A stretch of DNA of 32,706 bases from a virus: positions 1 through 32,706 of the IMG/VR virus record IMGVR_UViG_3300020473_000081, one strand, 5' to 3'. Below are positions 1 to 9,600 of this stretch, piece after piece. Under the pieces are notes generated by a model. The model did no database searches. It was not told the DNA's origin and was given only the letters and a program-made list of their open reading frames with translations. Within the stretch, counting starts at the first letter, position 1. Every line of letters starts with the position of its first letter. The translations under genes and the position numbers were made by a program.

Positions 1-2657
1 GTTGTAGTACCACCTGCTGAGTCAATTGTTAGGTTGCCAGAAGCAGTATCAATTTCATTATCACCAGTTACACCTATTTGAATATTGTCAATAGATGCAC
101 CACCATTGGCATCCAGCAGTCCTGTGACCGTAGCAATACCAGATACAGTAAGGTTACCTGCTGTTTTCAGAGATGCTACATTAGCAACATTACCTAGTGA
201 CTTCCATGCAACAGTTTCAATAGTGTCACCTACAGTAGCACCAGGTGCTGCCAAGGTAACTGTGTTTGCATTAGTCTCAGTATAGTCTTCACCAGTGATT
301 AGTCTTACACCGTTGTGATATACTTCAATGAATCCGTCGGTATAACCAGCAGAAACTGTAATAGCAGTTTGACCTTGAGTTGCAGTTGTTGTTTCTGATG
401 TAGTATAGGTAGTAGCAGCAACACCACTAAGTGCAACGTCTGCTATTCCGTTTGATACTGTGAAAGTATCTACACCAGCTCCAGTAAATTTGAATGCAGT
501 AACAAGACCAGCATGACCTGTATTCTTGATAGCACCGACTTGTGGTATAACACCACCATCAGAATTTCTTGGTGGGTTTGCTAATGTTAATTGCCCTGAA
601 ATATCATGTGCAGAACCGTTTACATCTAAATTTCCACCTATAGTTGCGTTACCTGTACCAGTTACAGCACCAGTAACAGAAAGAGTAGATCCATTAAATG
701 TAAGGTTACCACTGTCTTCAAGAGCACCTGAAGTACCAGCTATGACAACTCTGTTGTCTGTTAGATCAGATACAGTAGCAGATGCTAGAGTTGTTTCTCC
801 AGTAACACCTAAAGTACCAGCAACGGTAGCATTGATATCAACATCTAGTGTGTCAATATGAGCAGTACCATCAATGTATAAGTCTTTATATTCAAGATCT
901 GATGTACCTAAGTCAATCGCACCGTCAGTTGCAGGTACAAGAGCAGCATCAAATCTACCTGTTGGGGTGATTGTATCAGATGTTGCGTTACCTAGGTCTA
1001 CGTTACCGTTAGCAACGAATGCACCGTTAGCAGTAACAGTTCCAGAGGCAGTAAGAGCACCTGTTAGTCCTAGTGTAGAACCATCAAATGTTAGGTTACC
1101 ACTGTCTTCAAGAGCACCTGAAGTACCAGCTATAACAACACGATTATCAGTCAGATCACTAACTGTAGCAGATGCTAGAGTTGTTTCTCCAGAAACACCT
1201 AATGTTGTAGATACTGTAGCAGCACCTGTAAGTGCTAATGTAGTACCATCAAATGTTAATTTATTACTGTCTTCAAGAGCACCACCAGTACCAGCAAGAA
1301 CAATACGGTTATCAGTTAGATCAGATACTGTAGCAGATGCTAAAGTTGATTCTCCAGAAACACCTAATGTCGTAGATACTGTCGCTGCACCAGTAAGTGC
1401 TAATGTAGTACCGTTGAATGTTAGTTTGTTACTGTCTTCTAATTCACCAGCTGTACCAGCGAGTACAACACGACCTGATGTAAGATCTGAAATTGCTGCT
1501 GAGTTAGCAACTAATCCACCAGCTATGTTAGCACCACCGTCTGCATCTATAGCACCATTGATGTCAACAATTCCAGTAAATGTAGATATACCAGAAACTT
1601 TTAATGTAGTAGCATCTAACTGTCCAGCAGTTGTGATACCTGATACGTTTATAGCAGTAAAGTTAGCACCTGCACCACCACCAAGGAAGTAATCCTTTAG
1701 AGTTGTAGCAGTTACTTTTCTATTTGTACCATTAGCACCATCATCAATGACCAATAGGTCAGCATCAGCAACTGTAGTAGTTGCGGTTGCACCGTCGATA
1801 TCTACAGCAGTAAGTGGAAGAGTTCCAGCAGTAGCACCAGCAACCGAACCATTGAAGGAACCTGTTGCTAAAGTAATTCCAGCAGCAGCGAATGTTGTAT
1901 GAGTAGATCCATCAATTGCTGCTACAATAGTTCCAGTACCACTGTCATCAACAGTAACACTTGAGTTTCCTTCAGAGATAGAAGTAGTATCAATAGAAGC
2001 AGTAGAAGTATTTGTAACTCTACCTTTAGCATCTACTGTAATAACAGGAATTGCACTTCCAGATCCAACTGTTCCAGCAGATACACCAGAAGCAGAAAGT
2101 GTAATTACTCCACTATCACTAGCAGTAGCATCTCCAGAAGCAGCAGAATAGATATACTTCTTTACCCTACTAGCAGCACTCTTTCTATTAGTACCACCAG
2201 CACCATCATCAACTACTAATAGGTCTGCATCAACTATGTCAGCACCTATATCTGTAGCACCGTCAATATCTAGTGCTGTTGCAGGTACGACACCAGCCTG
2301 TAATCCAGAACCAGAGTCCCATGATAAGTTACCACTAGCATCAGATTTCAAGAATCCGTGGTTTACAGCAGCACCTGGCAAAGTATAAGTAACATCTGAT
2401 GTTACACTACCTGGTGCTTTTAGAGTTACTTTATTACTTCCGTTATTACTACCTTCTACGAGGTTAACTCCAGAACCTGCAGTAGTAGTTTCTCTTGTCC
2501 AATAACGATGTGAACCGATAAGTTTATTAGCACCTGTAGTAGAGTCTATACCCACATACAGGTCAAACTTATCCACCGTCAGGGCTGGTTCTCCAGCTTG
2601 CAGTCCAGGGAGGTTTGCATAATTACCTCTCTTAAACTGTAGAATGGGGGATGCCAT
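1..2657 (-). CDS. Repeat-rich tail fibre-like structural protein (C-terminus beyond the left edge)
   Basis: An open frame runs from the ATG at 2657 to base 1 with no stop, giving 885 codons, so the C-terminus is missing. The N-terminus (LQFKRGNYANLPGLQAGEP) followed by a short LYVG segment resembles the N-terminal domain of phage tropism/fibre proteins (Mtd_N-like), probably the virion attachment end. The body is rich in Gly, Ala, Ser and Thr, with no Cys seen and very few Trp. It carries two repeat families: a DIDGAT...DADLLVVDDG unit (twice) and a VSDLTDNRVV...GALEDS unit (four times). Near residue 770 is a module with GFIEVYHNGVRLITGEDYT, common in cyanophage fibre proteins. A TATAAATA late motif lies 78 nt upstream of the start. 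Likely role: adhesin or fibre in host contact. Structural assignment is fairly sure; receptor-binding function is inferred. Confidence 0.8.
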   Translation of the reverse strand, partial: MASPILQFKRGNYANLPGLQAGEPALTVDKFDLYVGIDSTTGANKLIGSHRYWTRETTTAGSGVNLVEGSNNGSNKVTLKAPGSVTSDVTYTLPGAAVNHGFLKSDASGNLSWDSGSGLQAGVVPATALDIDGATDIGADIVDADLLVVDDGAGGTNRKSAASRVKKYIYSAASGDATASDSGVITLSASGVSAGTVGSGSAIPVITVDAKGRVTNTSTASIDTTSISEGNSSVTVDDSGTGTIVAAIDGSTHTTFAAAGITLATGSFNGSVAGATAGTLPLTAVDIDGATATTTVADADLLVIDDGANGTNRKVTATTLKDYFLGGGAGANFTAINVSGITTAGQLDATTLKVSGISTFTGIVDINGAIDADGGANIAGGLVANSAAISDLTSGRVVLAGTAGELEDSNKLTFNGTTLALTGAATVSTTLGVSGESTLASATVSDLTDNRIVLAGTGGALEDSNKLTFDGTTLALTGAATVSTTLGVSGETTLASATVSDLTDNRVVIAGTSGALEDSGNLTFDGSTLGLTGALTASGTVTANGAFVANGNVDLGNATSDTITPTGRFDAALVPATDGAIDLGTSDLEYKDLYIDGTAHIDTLDVDINATVAGTLGVTGETTLASATVSDLTDNRVVIAGTSGALEDSGNLTFNGSTLSVTGAVTGTGNATIGGNLDVNGSAHDISGQLTLANPPRNSDGGVIPQVGAIKNTGHAGLVTAFKFTGAGVDTFTVSNGIADVALSGVAATTYTTSETTTATQGQTAITVSAGYTDGFIEVYHNGVRLITGEDYTETNANTVTLAAPGATVGDTIETVAWKSLGNVANVASLKTAGNLTVSGIATVTGLLDANGGASIDNIQIGVTGDNEIDTASGNLTIDSAGGTT
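655..822 (-). repeat. Fourth, displaced copy of the 55-codon fibre repeat
   Basis: This unit again encodes ATVSDLTDNRVVIAGTSGAL, then LEDSGNLTF and a GSTLSVTGA end. The landmark actgtcttc is at 711, which is 390 bp from the nearest tandem copy. Relative to the 165-bp period that leaves a 225-bp (75-codon) interruption holding a different sequence (GRFDAALVPATDGAIDLGT region). Its nucleotide match to the third tandem unit is very high between about 700 and 800. Confidence 0.75.
1053..1496 (-). repeat. Three tandem 165-bp in-frame repeats in the fibre gene
   Basis: The segment actgtcttc recurs at 1101, 1266 and 1431, an exact 165-bp (55-codon) period. Each unit encodes a version of VSDLTDNRVVLAGT, then GALEDS, LTFDGTTLALTGA and TLGVSGETTLASA. 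The first two units are nearly identical over their length; the third (leftmost, 3' in the gene) diverges after LTGA. The strict period and in-frame spacing indicate unit duplication in a beta-structured fibre shaft. Confidence 0.85.
1686..1826 (-). repeat. Second fibre repeat family, copy 2 (DIDGAT/DADLL unit)
   Basis: Encodes VDIDGAT, then VADADLLVIDDGANGTNRK and TLKDYF. It matches the unit at 2151-2290 almost residue for residue in the core DADLLV(I/V)DDGA(N/G)GTNRK, showing an internal duplication about 465 bp apart. Confidence 0.7.
2151..2290 (-). repeat. Second fibre repeat family, copy 1 (DIDGAT/DADLL unit)
   Basis: Encodes LDIDGAT, then VDADLLVVDDGAGGTNRKS and RVKKYI. It is the N-terminal partner of the unit at 1686-1826. 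Both end in a short lysine-containing helix-like segment followed by an aromatic pair. Confidence 0.7.
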
Positions 2658-2697
2658 CTATAATTTTTTTGTATTGTTTACGCCACCTTCACATCTT

Positions 2698-2728
2698 CGG
2701 TATATACCGTAACAACTGTATATACAGT
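2698..2728. promoter_or_regulatory. Two tandem perfect palindromes sharing a GTATATAC core
   Basis: CGGTATATACCG (2698-2709) and ACTGTATATACAGT (2715-2728) are both perfect palindromes with the same 8-base centre, 18 bp apart centre to centre. They lie in the 87-base gap between the fibre gene and the 126-aa gene, just downstream (minus strand) of a TATAAATA late motif. As RNA each would form a short hairpin with an AUAU loop. Neither has a U-run directly after it, so they do not look like standard intrinsic terminators. A protein operator or a 5' leader structure is possible; function unknown. Confidence 0.6.
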
Positions 2729-2734
2729 CCAAAA

Positions 2735-2742
2735 TATTTATA
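2735..2742 (-). promoter_or_regulatory. T4-type late promoter motif TATAAATA
   Basis: Exact T4-consensus late promoter octamer on the minus strand, right after the stop of the 126-aa gene and 78 nt upstream of the fibre start codon. If the usual spacing holds, transcription would begin near 2728, at the edge of the first palindrome. No experimental support is available here. Confidence 0.6.
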
Positions 2743-2744
2743 TC

Positions 2745-3125
2745 TTAAAAAGTTCCACCATCCAAATCTACCCTATCATCTAATATATCATCTAAGTATT
2801 CTATTGTATCTGATGATAATCCAGTGCCAGTAGGTGCTCCACCAGGTACGGTGCTTGATCCAACTGCAGCGTCTACTACTTCATCTGGATTTACAAATTT
2901 AAATGTTCCACTAGGTTGATCAAATACTAATACCCATCTATTCTGGGCACCATCAGTACTAATATCACCGAGTTCGGATAAGTTTCGTGCCACGCCTCCT
3001 CCAGCTCCTCCTCCAGCTAATTTGATAGTAAAGTTACCTCCACCAGAAGTACCAAGAATGCCTCCTGTTGATGACAATCTAACGGTTTTGTTAGAACCAC
3101 TCTGTAGAGATACCTTGTATGCCAT
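2745..3125 (-). CDS. Small cyanophage virion-associated protein (126 aa)
   Basis: Intact 126-aa reading frame starting with MAYKVSLQSGSNKTVRLSS. A glycine-rich stretch (LAGGGAGGG) at about residues 38-46 is followed by a compact section LSELGDIS...RWVLVFDQPSGTFKFVNPDEV and an acidic end with LDDRVDLDGGTF. The VLVFD...FKFVNPDEV pattern is the type seen in short cyanophage structural or fibre-accessory proteins next to baseplate genes. The start overlaps the stop of the upstream 112-aa gene (TAATG), so translation is probably coupled. No catalytic motif, signal peptide or membrane segment is visible. Structural role is inferred from composition and position. Confidence 0.7.
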   Translation of the reverse strand: MAYKVSLQSGSNKTVRLSSTGGILGTSGGGNFTIKLAGGGAGGGVARNLSELGDISTDGAQNRWVLVFDQPSGTFKFVNPDEVVDAAVGSSTVPGGAPTGTGLSSDTIEYLDDILDDRVDLDGGTF

Positions 3126-3463
3126 TATGATATTGTAGGATTGATTAGTGCTTGACCACTAATGACTTTCTCTTTCTTACCATTAATATCATTAGTGATA
3201 AGAATATCATAATTATATCTCCCAACTGTAGCTATACCTGTCTGAACATCAGTTAATGAGATAGTAATCTCACCGTCAGCAGGTGTACTACCAAACGTCG
3301 CTCCAAAAGCAACATGACCATACGTACTATGATGCTTACGCATCTTTGCAGTTATGCTATGGTTAGTTAAATTAAGTGCTGTTCCGTCAGATTGAGTAAC
3401 ATTATATGTTGCCTCAAAATCAGTCCCTGCCTCAATTTCTATATTGACTCTTGGAACTGCCAT
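3125..3463 (-). CDS. Small conserved structural protein (112 aa), probably beta-sandwich
   Basis: 112 aa beginning MAVPRVNIEIEAGTDFEATY. The alternating polar/hydrophobic pattern (ALNLTNHSITAKMRKH, GEITISLTDVQTGI, GRYNYDILITND) suggests an all-beta fold like small phage baseplate or fibre-adaptor proteins that wrap a polymer-type sequence. It sits between the coiled-coil 64-aa gene and the 126-aa gene and is joined to the latter by a TAATG overlap. A late-promoter motif (AATAAATA) ends 24 nt upstream of the ATG. It resembles small proteins encoded beside cyanophage tail genes, but a precise family cannot be named by eye. Confidence 0.7.
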   Translation of the reverse strand: MAVPRVNIEIEAGTDFEATYNVTQSDGTALNLTNHSITAKMRKHHSTYGHVAFGATFGSTPADGEITISLTDVQTGIATVGRYNYDILITNDINGKKEKVISGQALINPTIS

Positions 3464-3486
3464 ATGATTATATTATTTTACTATAT

Positions 3487-3681
3487 CTATTTATTGAGCA
3501 GTAATGCTTTTAGTTCATCTATCTCAGATCTTAATCTATCTAATTCATTTTTTGTATCTAACCTAGAATCCCTATCCCTAACATATCTCTCATAAGCAAT
3601 AGTATCTGTATTTACTATTGCTGTTGTTGAGAGATCTCTTACAAGATTTTTATGATCTACTACTTTTGCTTTTTTCATCAT
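3487..3681 (-). CDS. Short coiled-coil protein (64 aa)
   Basis: 64 aa, highly charged (MMKKAKVVDHKNLVRDLSTT at the start). The last half, ERYVRDRDSRL...NELDRLRSEIDELKALLLNK, has heptad-like spacing of Leu and Ile and is predicted to form a coiled coil. The first ATG overlaps the stop of the 2347-aa gene (ATGA), and a second ATG follows at once, so either Met could be the start. Coupling to a giant baseplate gene and the coiled coil suggest a trimerising accessory or chaperone-like role, which is inference. Small proteins of this kind follow large structural genes in T4-like cyanophages. Confidence 0.65.
   Translation of the reverse strand: MMKKAKVVDHKNLVRDLSTTAIVNTDTIAYERYVRDRDSRLDTKNELDRLRSEIDELKALLLNK
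3488..3495 (-). promoter_or_regulatory. Late promoter-like motif AATAAATA
   Basis: Minus-strand octamer NATAAATA overlapping the last codons and TAG stop of the 64-aa gene, 24 nt upstream of the 112-aa gene. It fits the cyanophage late motif and is well placed to drive the 112-aa/126-aa pair. Confidence 0.45.
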
Positions 3682-6600
3682 GCCACCGCTATTGATCTGA
3701 AGTCTAATAATTCGGGATCTTCTGCTTGGTTAGTAGAAGAAAGAACAACCTTGATTTGGAATCCAGTAAACTGAGGTAGATCATCAACTGAATATTCATA
3801 TTCAATAAACTGATCTTCAAGACTTGCACTAATCTTTCTATCTGCTTGACCATTATTATTAGCAGGTGCTATAACACCACCACTAGAATCAAGGTTTTGA
3901 TAGCCAGGGAATAGTTCAAATACCTTATCAAGTTCGTCTGAATCAGATCTTTGGAGTCTATAAAGAACTCTTATATCTGCAGCTGCTGGTCTGTATGCAG
4001 CAAATAGAACTTTCAATGATGATGCAGGATTCTCTAATTTGATTACCTTAGTTAGATACAAGTTATTATGTGGATCATCTAGAGTATTAACTCTACTATC
4101 AGTTGAGTAATTTGATACGGGTGAGTTTACCCTAGAAGATTCAGTTAGAACTGAACTCTTGAATACATCAACAACTGGAGATACATTCTCGTCATCTGTA
4201 CTGAATACCATATCAAATGTAAATGATTTAGATCCAGGTAATGCAGTCATCTGTGCATCTTCATTGACCTTAGATGCAACCATTCTTGGTTCAGGGAATG
4301 TTGTTTTACCTACTAAAGAAACAGGTGAGTATCCTTTATCTGAGAATGAAGTTTCACTACCACTTATACTTGTAGCAGCAGTAGTTCTTACAGTTGCATC
4401 TATAGAAGTTCCTTCTGGTATACTGTGTGCAATATTAGGTTCAAGACTCTCGAACTGTATGTTTGTAGATGCCCTACCTCTATCTCCACCACCATTCTTA
4501 TCCTTAGTGAAGACAGTAGAACCAGTAAGTTTAACAACATAAGAATCAAGTGTTATATTATCTTGTATGCTAGATGTAGCATTGGTCAATTGATGTTCTG
4601 TATTGATCTTACGAAGAGATACACCTGATAGTTCATATTTCTGAACTGGAGTATCTATTTGATGTGTTTTAGCAAATGAATCATCAACACCTCTAGTGAT
4701 TGTACCAGTTAGTTGGTTGGTTCCAACAGTAGTGTATTTGATTATTTCATCTCCAATAAGAGCATAACCAGGATTACTTGCTGATACTTGAGCACCTTCA
4801 AACCAGTTGAACCCAGTACTACTTCCTACACTTACTGCAGTTGTAACACTCTGAGCATATCCAACAGTTAGTTTAGTTGGTACACTATCACCAGTTATAT
4901 TATCAATATCAACTCTATTACTGATGGAATGGTTTCCATGATTAGGATGAGTTACTCTGAAATGTAATCCATCATATTGATCCGTATTTGTTACAACTGT
5001 GCTAGGTTTGATATTAGGAAGTGTAGTTCCATCAGATATAATTGTATTTGTAGTATCAAACGTACCCTCACAGTTAGTAAGAATAAGTGAATTAGCTGCT
5101 GTAGTAACACCAACAGTTACAACTAAATTCTGTCCAAGACCCTTCGATCCAAGTGCAGCAGTAAGTGTGTCACCAACCTGATAACCAGTACCAGTATTAT
5201 AACCTTTGACTGTAGCACCAGTAATAGCACCTGCAGCAACGGTAACAACACCAACAGCACCAGAACCACTACCTGTAGAGGTTACAAAGTTGACTGTACT
5301 ATAAGTACCGTTTTCATATCCACTACCAGCATTTGTGACTGATAATGTATTTGCAGCCTGTCCAAGATGAGATAACTTATCAGCAACAACACCACGAGCA
5401 GTAGCGTTAGAAGTCTGTGTAATTACAGAACCAACGTCAGCACCTGTAACTGCGATAGAAGAAGTTAAACCTACAGTTACTCTCTTCGCATATGTTTCGA
5501 TTGGGTTCTCAGGTAGATTGTTTCTAGAACTAAAGTTATTCAACTGAGGATTATACATCCTAAGTGTACCAGTATCAGTTACGAATTTTGCTTTATATGC
5601 GGTATACTTCATATCCTCCAACTGTGATGGAGTCCATGTTCCAGCAGTCTGACCTTTGAATAGAGATCCAATAGTTGGCTGTTTAGTAACAATAACCTTA
5701 CCTAACTCAGATTCAGTTGAGGTAGCAATATCTGCCTCACCAATCTGACAAATCCATTGGTTATATTCAGCTGTTGCAGCAAGAACAACAAATGCATATT
5801 CACCTGTTGGTAAGTATATTGGCGATGGGAATCTAAAATTAGTTGGTATAGTAGCATCTAATGATATACTGACCTGATCAGGCTCTAATATAACTTCTGC
5901 ATTCTTTACCACATTCCTTGATGGATAACCATTCACCACATTTACAACTCTAAGTCCAAGTGGTATTGTTTCCGACTTGCTCTGGAAGAACATATCAACT
6001 GATGTCATAAAGATACCAGGTGTTTCTTCTACTTGGAATGTCTGTGCTAGTGGGTCATCATCCTGTTCCTGACGAGTTACTTCTTGAATTACAGTTACCG
6101 TTCTATCGATAATTTCAGTTATCTCGATAATAACTGGAGGTGGAATTACTGGAGGAGCAGGTTCTACTCTTTCAATAGTTGTTTCTGTAATAAGAGTTCC
6201 TTCTGAGAAATGATCAGCAGCAGCACGAGAGAAGTTTAGAGCAGGTACTTGATCCTGAGGCAACAAACTTGTCAATAAAGCAGTGTTAGTACCATTCTGA
6301 GCAAAGTTAGGTGGAATATAATATGAACCAACAACAGCACCATAGTCATCAGTAATCAATCTTATTTGACTTATTTCTGCCTCTGCACCACTAGTCTCAC
6401 CAACCAATCTCATACCAACAGTAGCAAATCCAAAGAAGTTTGCGTCTGACTTTTGAGAAAGAGAAGCAGTGTCAATGTTTAGAACTGTTGTAGTTTCTGA
6501 ATATGAGGATGATAAACCAACATTAGGAGCATATGGGTTGTTTGGATATACGATTGTTGGATTAGCAAAAGGACCATCTTTGTGGTTTGGTGCTGCTAAT

Positions 6601-9600
6601 CTAAATCTTAGATCAGTTCCTTGACTAGCATTCTGAGCAGAAACTGCATATCCATTTACAGTCTCACCTGTTTGGAATGCACCTTGTATAGGTGTTACTT
6701 CTAATAATTTTGGTATAGTACGATTCTCAATATCTAACATATCATTACCTGCAAACAGGTTGAAATGATTAGTACCTGGCTTGAGTCTTGTACCAATAAA
6801 CTGGATATTCTGTTCCCTCATATCAGGAATAGAATCTTCAGTTGTAATAATATCGTTAGAGAAACCTATACCACCATCTTCTACAAGAAATTCATTTTCT
6901 ACAAAGATATCTGATTCAGGGTTTAGTGTAAGATTACCTCTCCAACTTCTCATCATATATGGGTTTACGTTCTCAACTCTAGTTGCAAATGGTTGATTTC
7001 TATCAATAACCTCTTCATAATCCAAAGTTACAAGATCACCAGTTTTCCTGATGTTAGGTGATGCAAGGTCAGTTGCATATCTTGGATCAACAGTAAGATC
7101 TGGGGTTCCATTAGTTCCAACAATAGCACCTGATCCAATAAGAAGATCAATACTATCCTTTTTCTTTCTTGAAACTAACTTACCATCATCAATATCATAC
7201 TTCAAGAATGGAACAGTCTTATCTGCTACATTGAAATCATTAAAAGGATCAACAACAAAACCATTCTTAAATCTATCAAGACCAGTTGTAGGATCAGTAA
7301 TAACAAGACTTTCAGTTGCAGCTTCTAATAATGATAAGGAAGTAGTCTCCTCAAGATTCTCAATACGAGTCTCAAGTTTACCAATATCCTTCATCGTATA
7401 ACGTCTATTAGCAAGGAAAGTAATCTTTACTTCCTTTGTAGCATCATAAACATATGGTTTATAATCAATTCTAGCTAATTCAAATGCATCACTAATAGTT
7501 TCTGGTTCAACTGGTTTTACAGCAGGTGTACCTTGTTGTACAGTAAACCTCCCATCCCTATTGATAAACAATCTATCAATTCTACCTAGGTAATGATTAT
7601 AATCAAAGTTTATATTCTCATCAGATACGAGAACAGGAGGTGCTTGACCACCACCAGTGAATACTCTTGACTCAAATTCAAATGGAGATTTAGATCCAGA
7701 ATAAGCAGCAACTCTAGGTCTCAAATCTACAACATCAGTATTAGGTGTGTTATCATAAGATGGAACATTATCAAACTGATCCTTAGTGTAACTATTAGCA
7801 GTTACAAAGTCACCAGAATCTTCTGAATTAATTACATAATGATCGAAGTAAACCTTCAACTGTCCTTGTGGTTCTGGAAAATCTTGTTTTCTAACCAACC
7901 TACCAAAGTCATAATATTCAGATCTCTGTCCAGTGTCTAGTATAAAGTTCTTTCTAATGTTCTTATCACCTGGCGTTGAGGAAGAAAGAATAGTTCTTAC
8001 ACCACTTTCTTGGAAAGTAACTTCTTCATTTACTTTGAAGGTATTATTATTCTTGTATAATACTTCAACTGCGTTTGTACCACTTCTAGCAAGAACCATT
8101 GCAGCAGCACCAGAACTCTTACCTATACCAATCTCACCTAAAATTAGGTCAGTATTATTAGCATTAGGACCATTATAAGATCCAAGAGTCATTGCTGGAA
8201 CAGTAGGAACCCCAGTTCCTGATGATTCAAATACAGCAGCAACTGATACTACATCAGGTACACCTAAAGATATTTCTCTATCTTGAACTCTCAAACCATA
8301 TACTCCACTAGGAGTTAGACCATCTGTAATAGATGTACTAACACCAGAATAATTACGGTTAGAACCTGTAATGAGAGTAGTTGCTTCTCTAGTAAGTTGT
8401 TTCTGTTTAGACTTGACTTTAGATTTTTGTTGTGTACTATGTACAATCATACCAGTCTGACCAGTAGTAAGACCAGATATAGTTGCACCCTTACCACCAT
8501 TAGTCAAAGCAAATTGATCTGATGTTAGTGTTTCTACAGTACCATTTGAATATACAACAGTATACCTTTCCTCATCAAATGGAGCATATACCAAATCAGT
8601 TCCTGTCAATGGGGGTAAATCCATCTGACCAGAACCATTAGTTGCTTGACCTGTATTTTCTACTCTAATCGATATGGTAGATTCAGTAAGATCTACAGAC
8701 TCTACATTAGTGTTAGGTAAAGGTGCATATAAGAATCCACTCTTAGATGCTTTCATTTTACCTGCAAGAATCTTCAAATCACTAACAGTAATAGTAGAAC
8801 CTGGCAGTGCCTTATGGCAAACACCAGCAACTGTATGTGGAGCAGCAACTACAGTAATATTATTATTTGTAGGGCTAATAGCACTTACAACGTTGTAAGT
8901 AATATCAGTCTGAGCACCTTTATATGCAATAACATCCCCTATCTTGAAGTTCTTTACCCAACCAGTAGTACCACTAGTAATAACACCACCACTGGTTATA
9001 CTGAATGCACGTCCTGTAAGATCTTTCTTACTCTCTAAAACTACATCTGCAGCAAATGTTCTACTAGCAGCAGTAGATCTTACCGACTTCACATCATTGA
9101 TACTATACTCAGTAACCTCAGTAATAACTCTACCATCTAATGTACCATTGATTTTGATCTGTTCATCTTTCATGAACTGACCAGAAACCTGATGTAATGT
9201 GACAGTTGTAGAATTGGATACTGCAGAACGAAGATAACCTCTAGCACCAGTACGTGCACCTTCAATTACAGCAGGTAATGCAATAGTATGTGCTTGATTT
9301 ATTGTTAACTTTGTATCAGTTTGAATATCAAATAAGTATAATTCAAAGACACTTGTGTCACCAGTGTATCCAGCATTCTGTAATTTGTAATCATATACTC
9401 TTGCACGTCCTATAGAATCCCCTGCAGCAGTTGATTGATTAGAAGCTAGTCTTGCACTACGAAGATCAATAAAGTCTGATGTAGCAGCATTCAGCTTGAT
9501 CTGAGCAGCATTCAGTACATGGTTTACTCTTATCTTATTACCTGCTTCAAACGGAATAGCAGATGACTCAACAAGAGCAGTAGTTCTTGGTTTTTCAATA

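Noticed and set aside
655-1496. Repeats as a possible CRISPR array
   Set aside because: The units are 165 bp, coding, in frame and lack short identical repeats separated by unique spacers.
526-1692. Plus-strand ORFs of 111 and 272 aa (and a 66-aa ORF at 85-285)
   Set aside because: They are antisense to the uninterrupted minus-strand fibre frame. Their Pro/Val/Ser-rich repeats mirror the fibre repeat in another frame, and no start signals stand out.
1-2657. Diversity-generating retroelement target, because the N-terminus resembles a tropism-determinant domain
   Set aside because: No reverse transcriptase, template repeat or adenine-biased variable repeat is visible in the window, and the C-terminus where a variable region would lie is not included.
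2658-2744. Palindromes as intrinsic terminators of the 126-aa gene
   Set aside because: Neither hairpin is followed directly by a U-run on the minus strand, and both lie downstream of a late promoter that must be read through.
4159-4542. Plus-strand ORF of 127 aa
   Set aside because: It is fully inside the 2347-aa minus-strand gene, with composition that fits a shadow frame. Similar shadows at 6781-7401, 17,906-18,346 and 20,804-21,121 were rejected on the same grounds.
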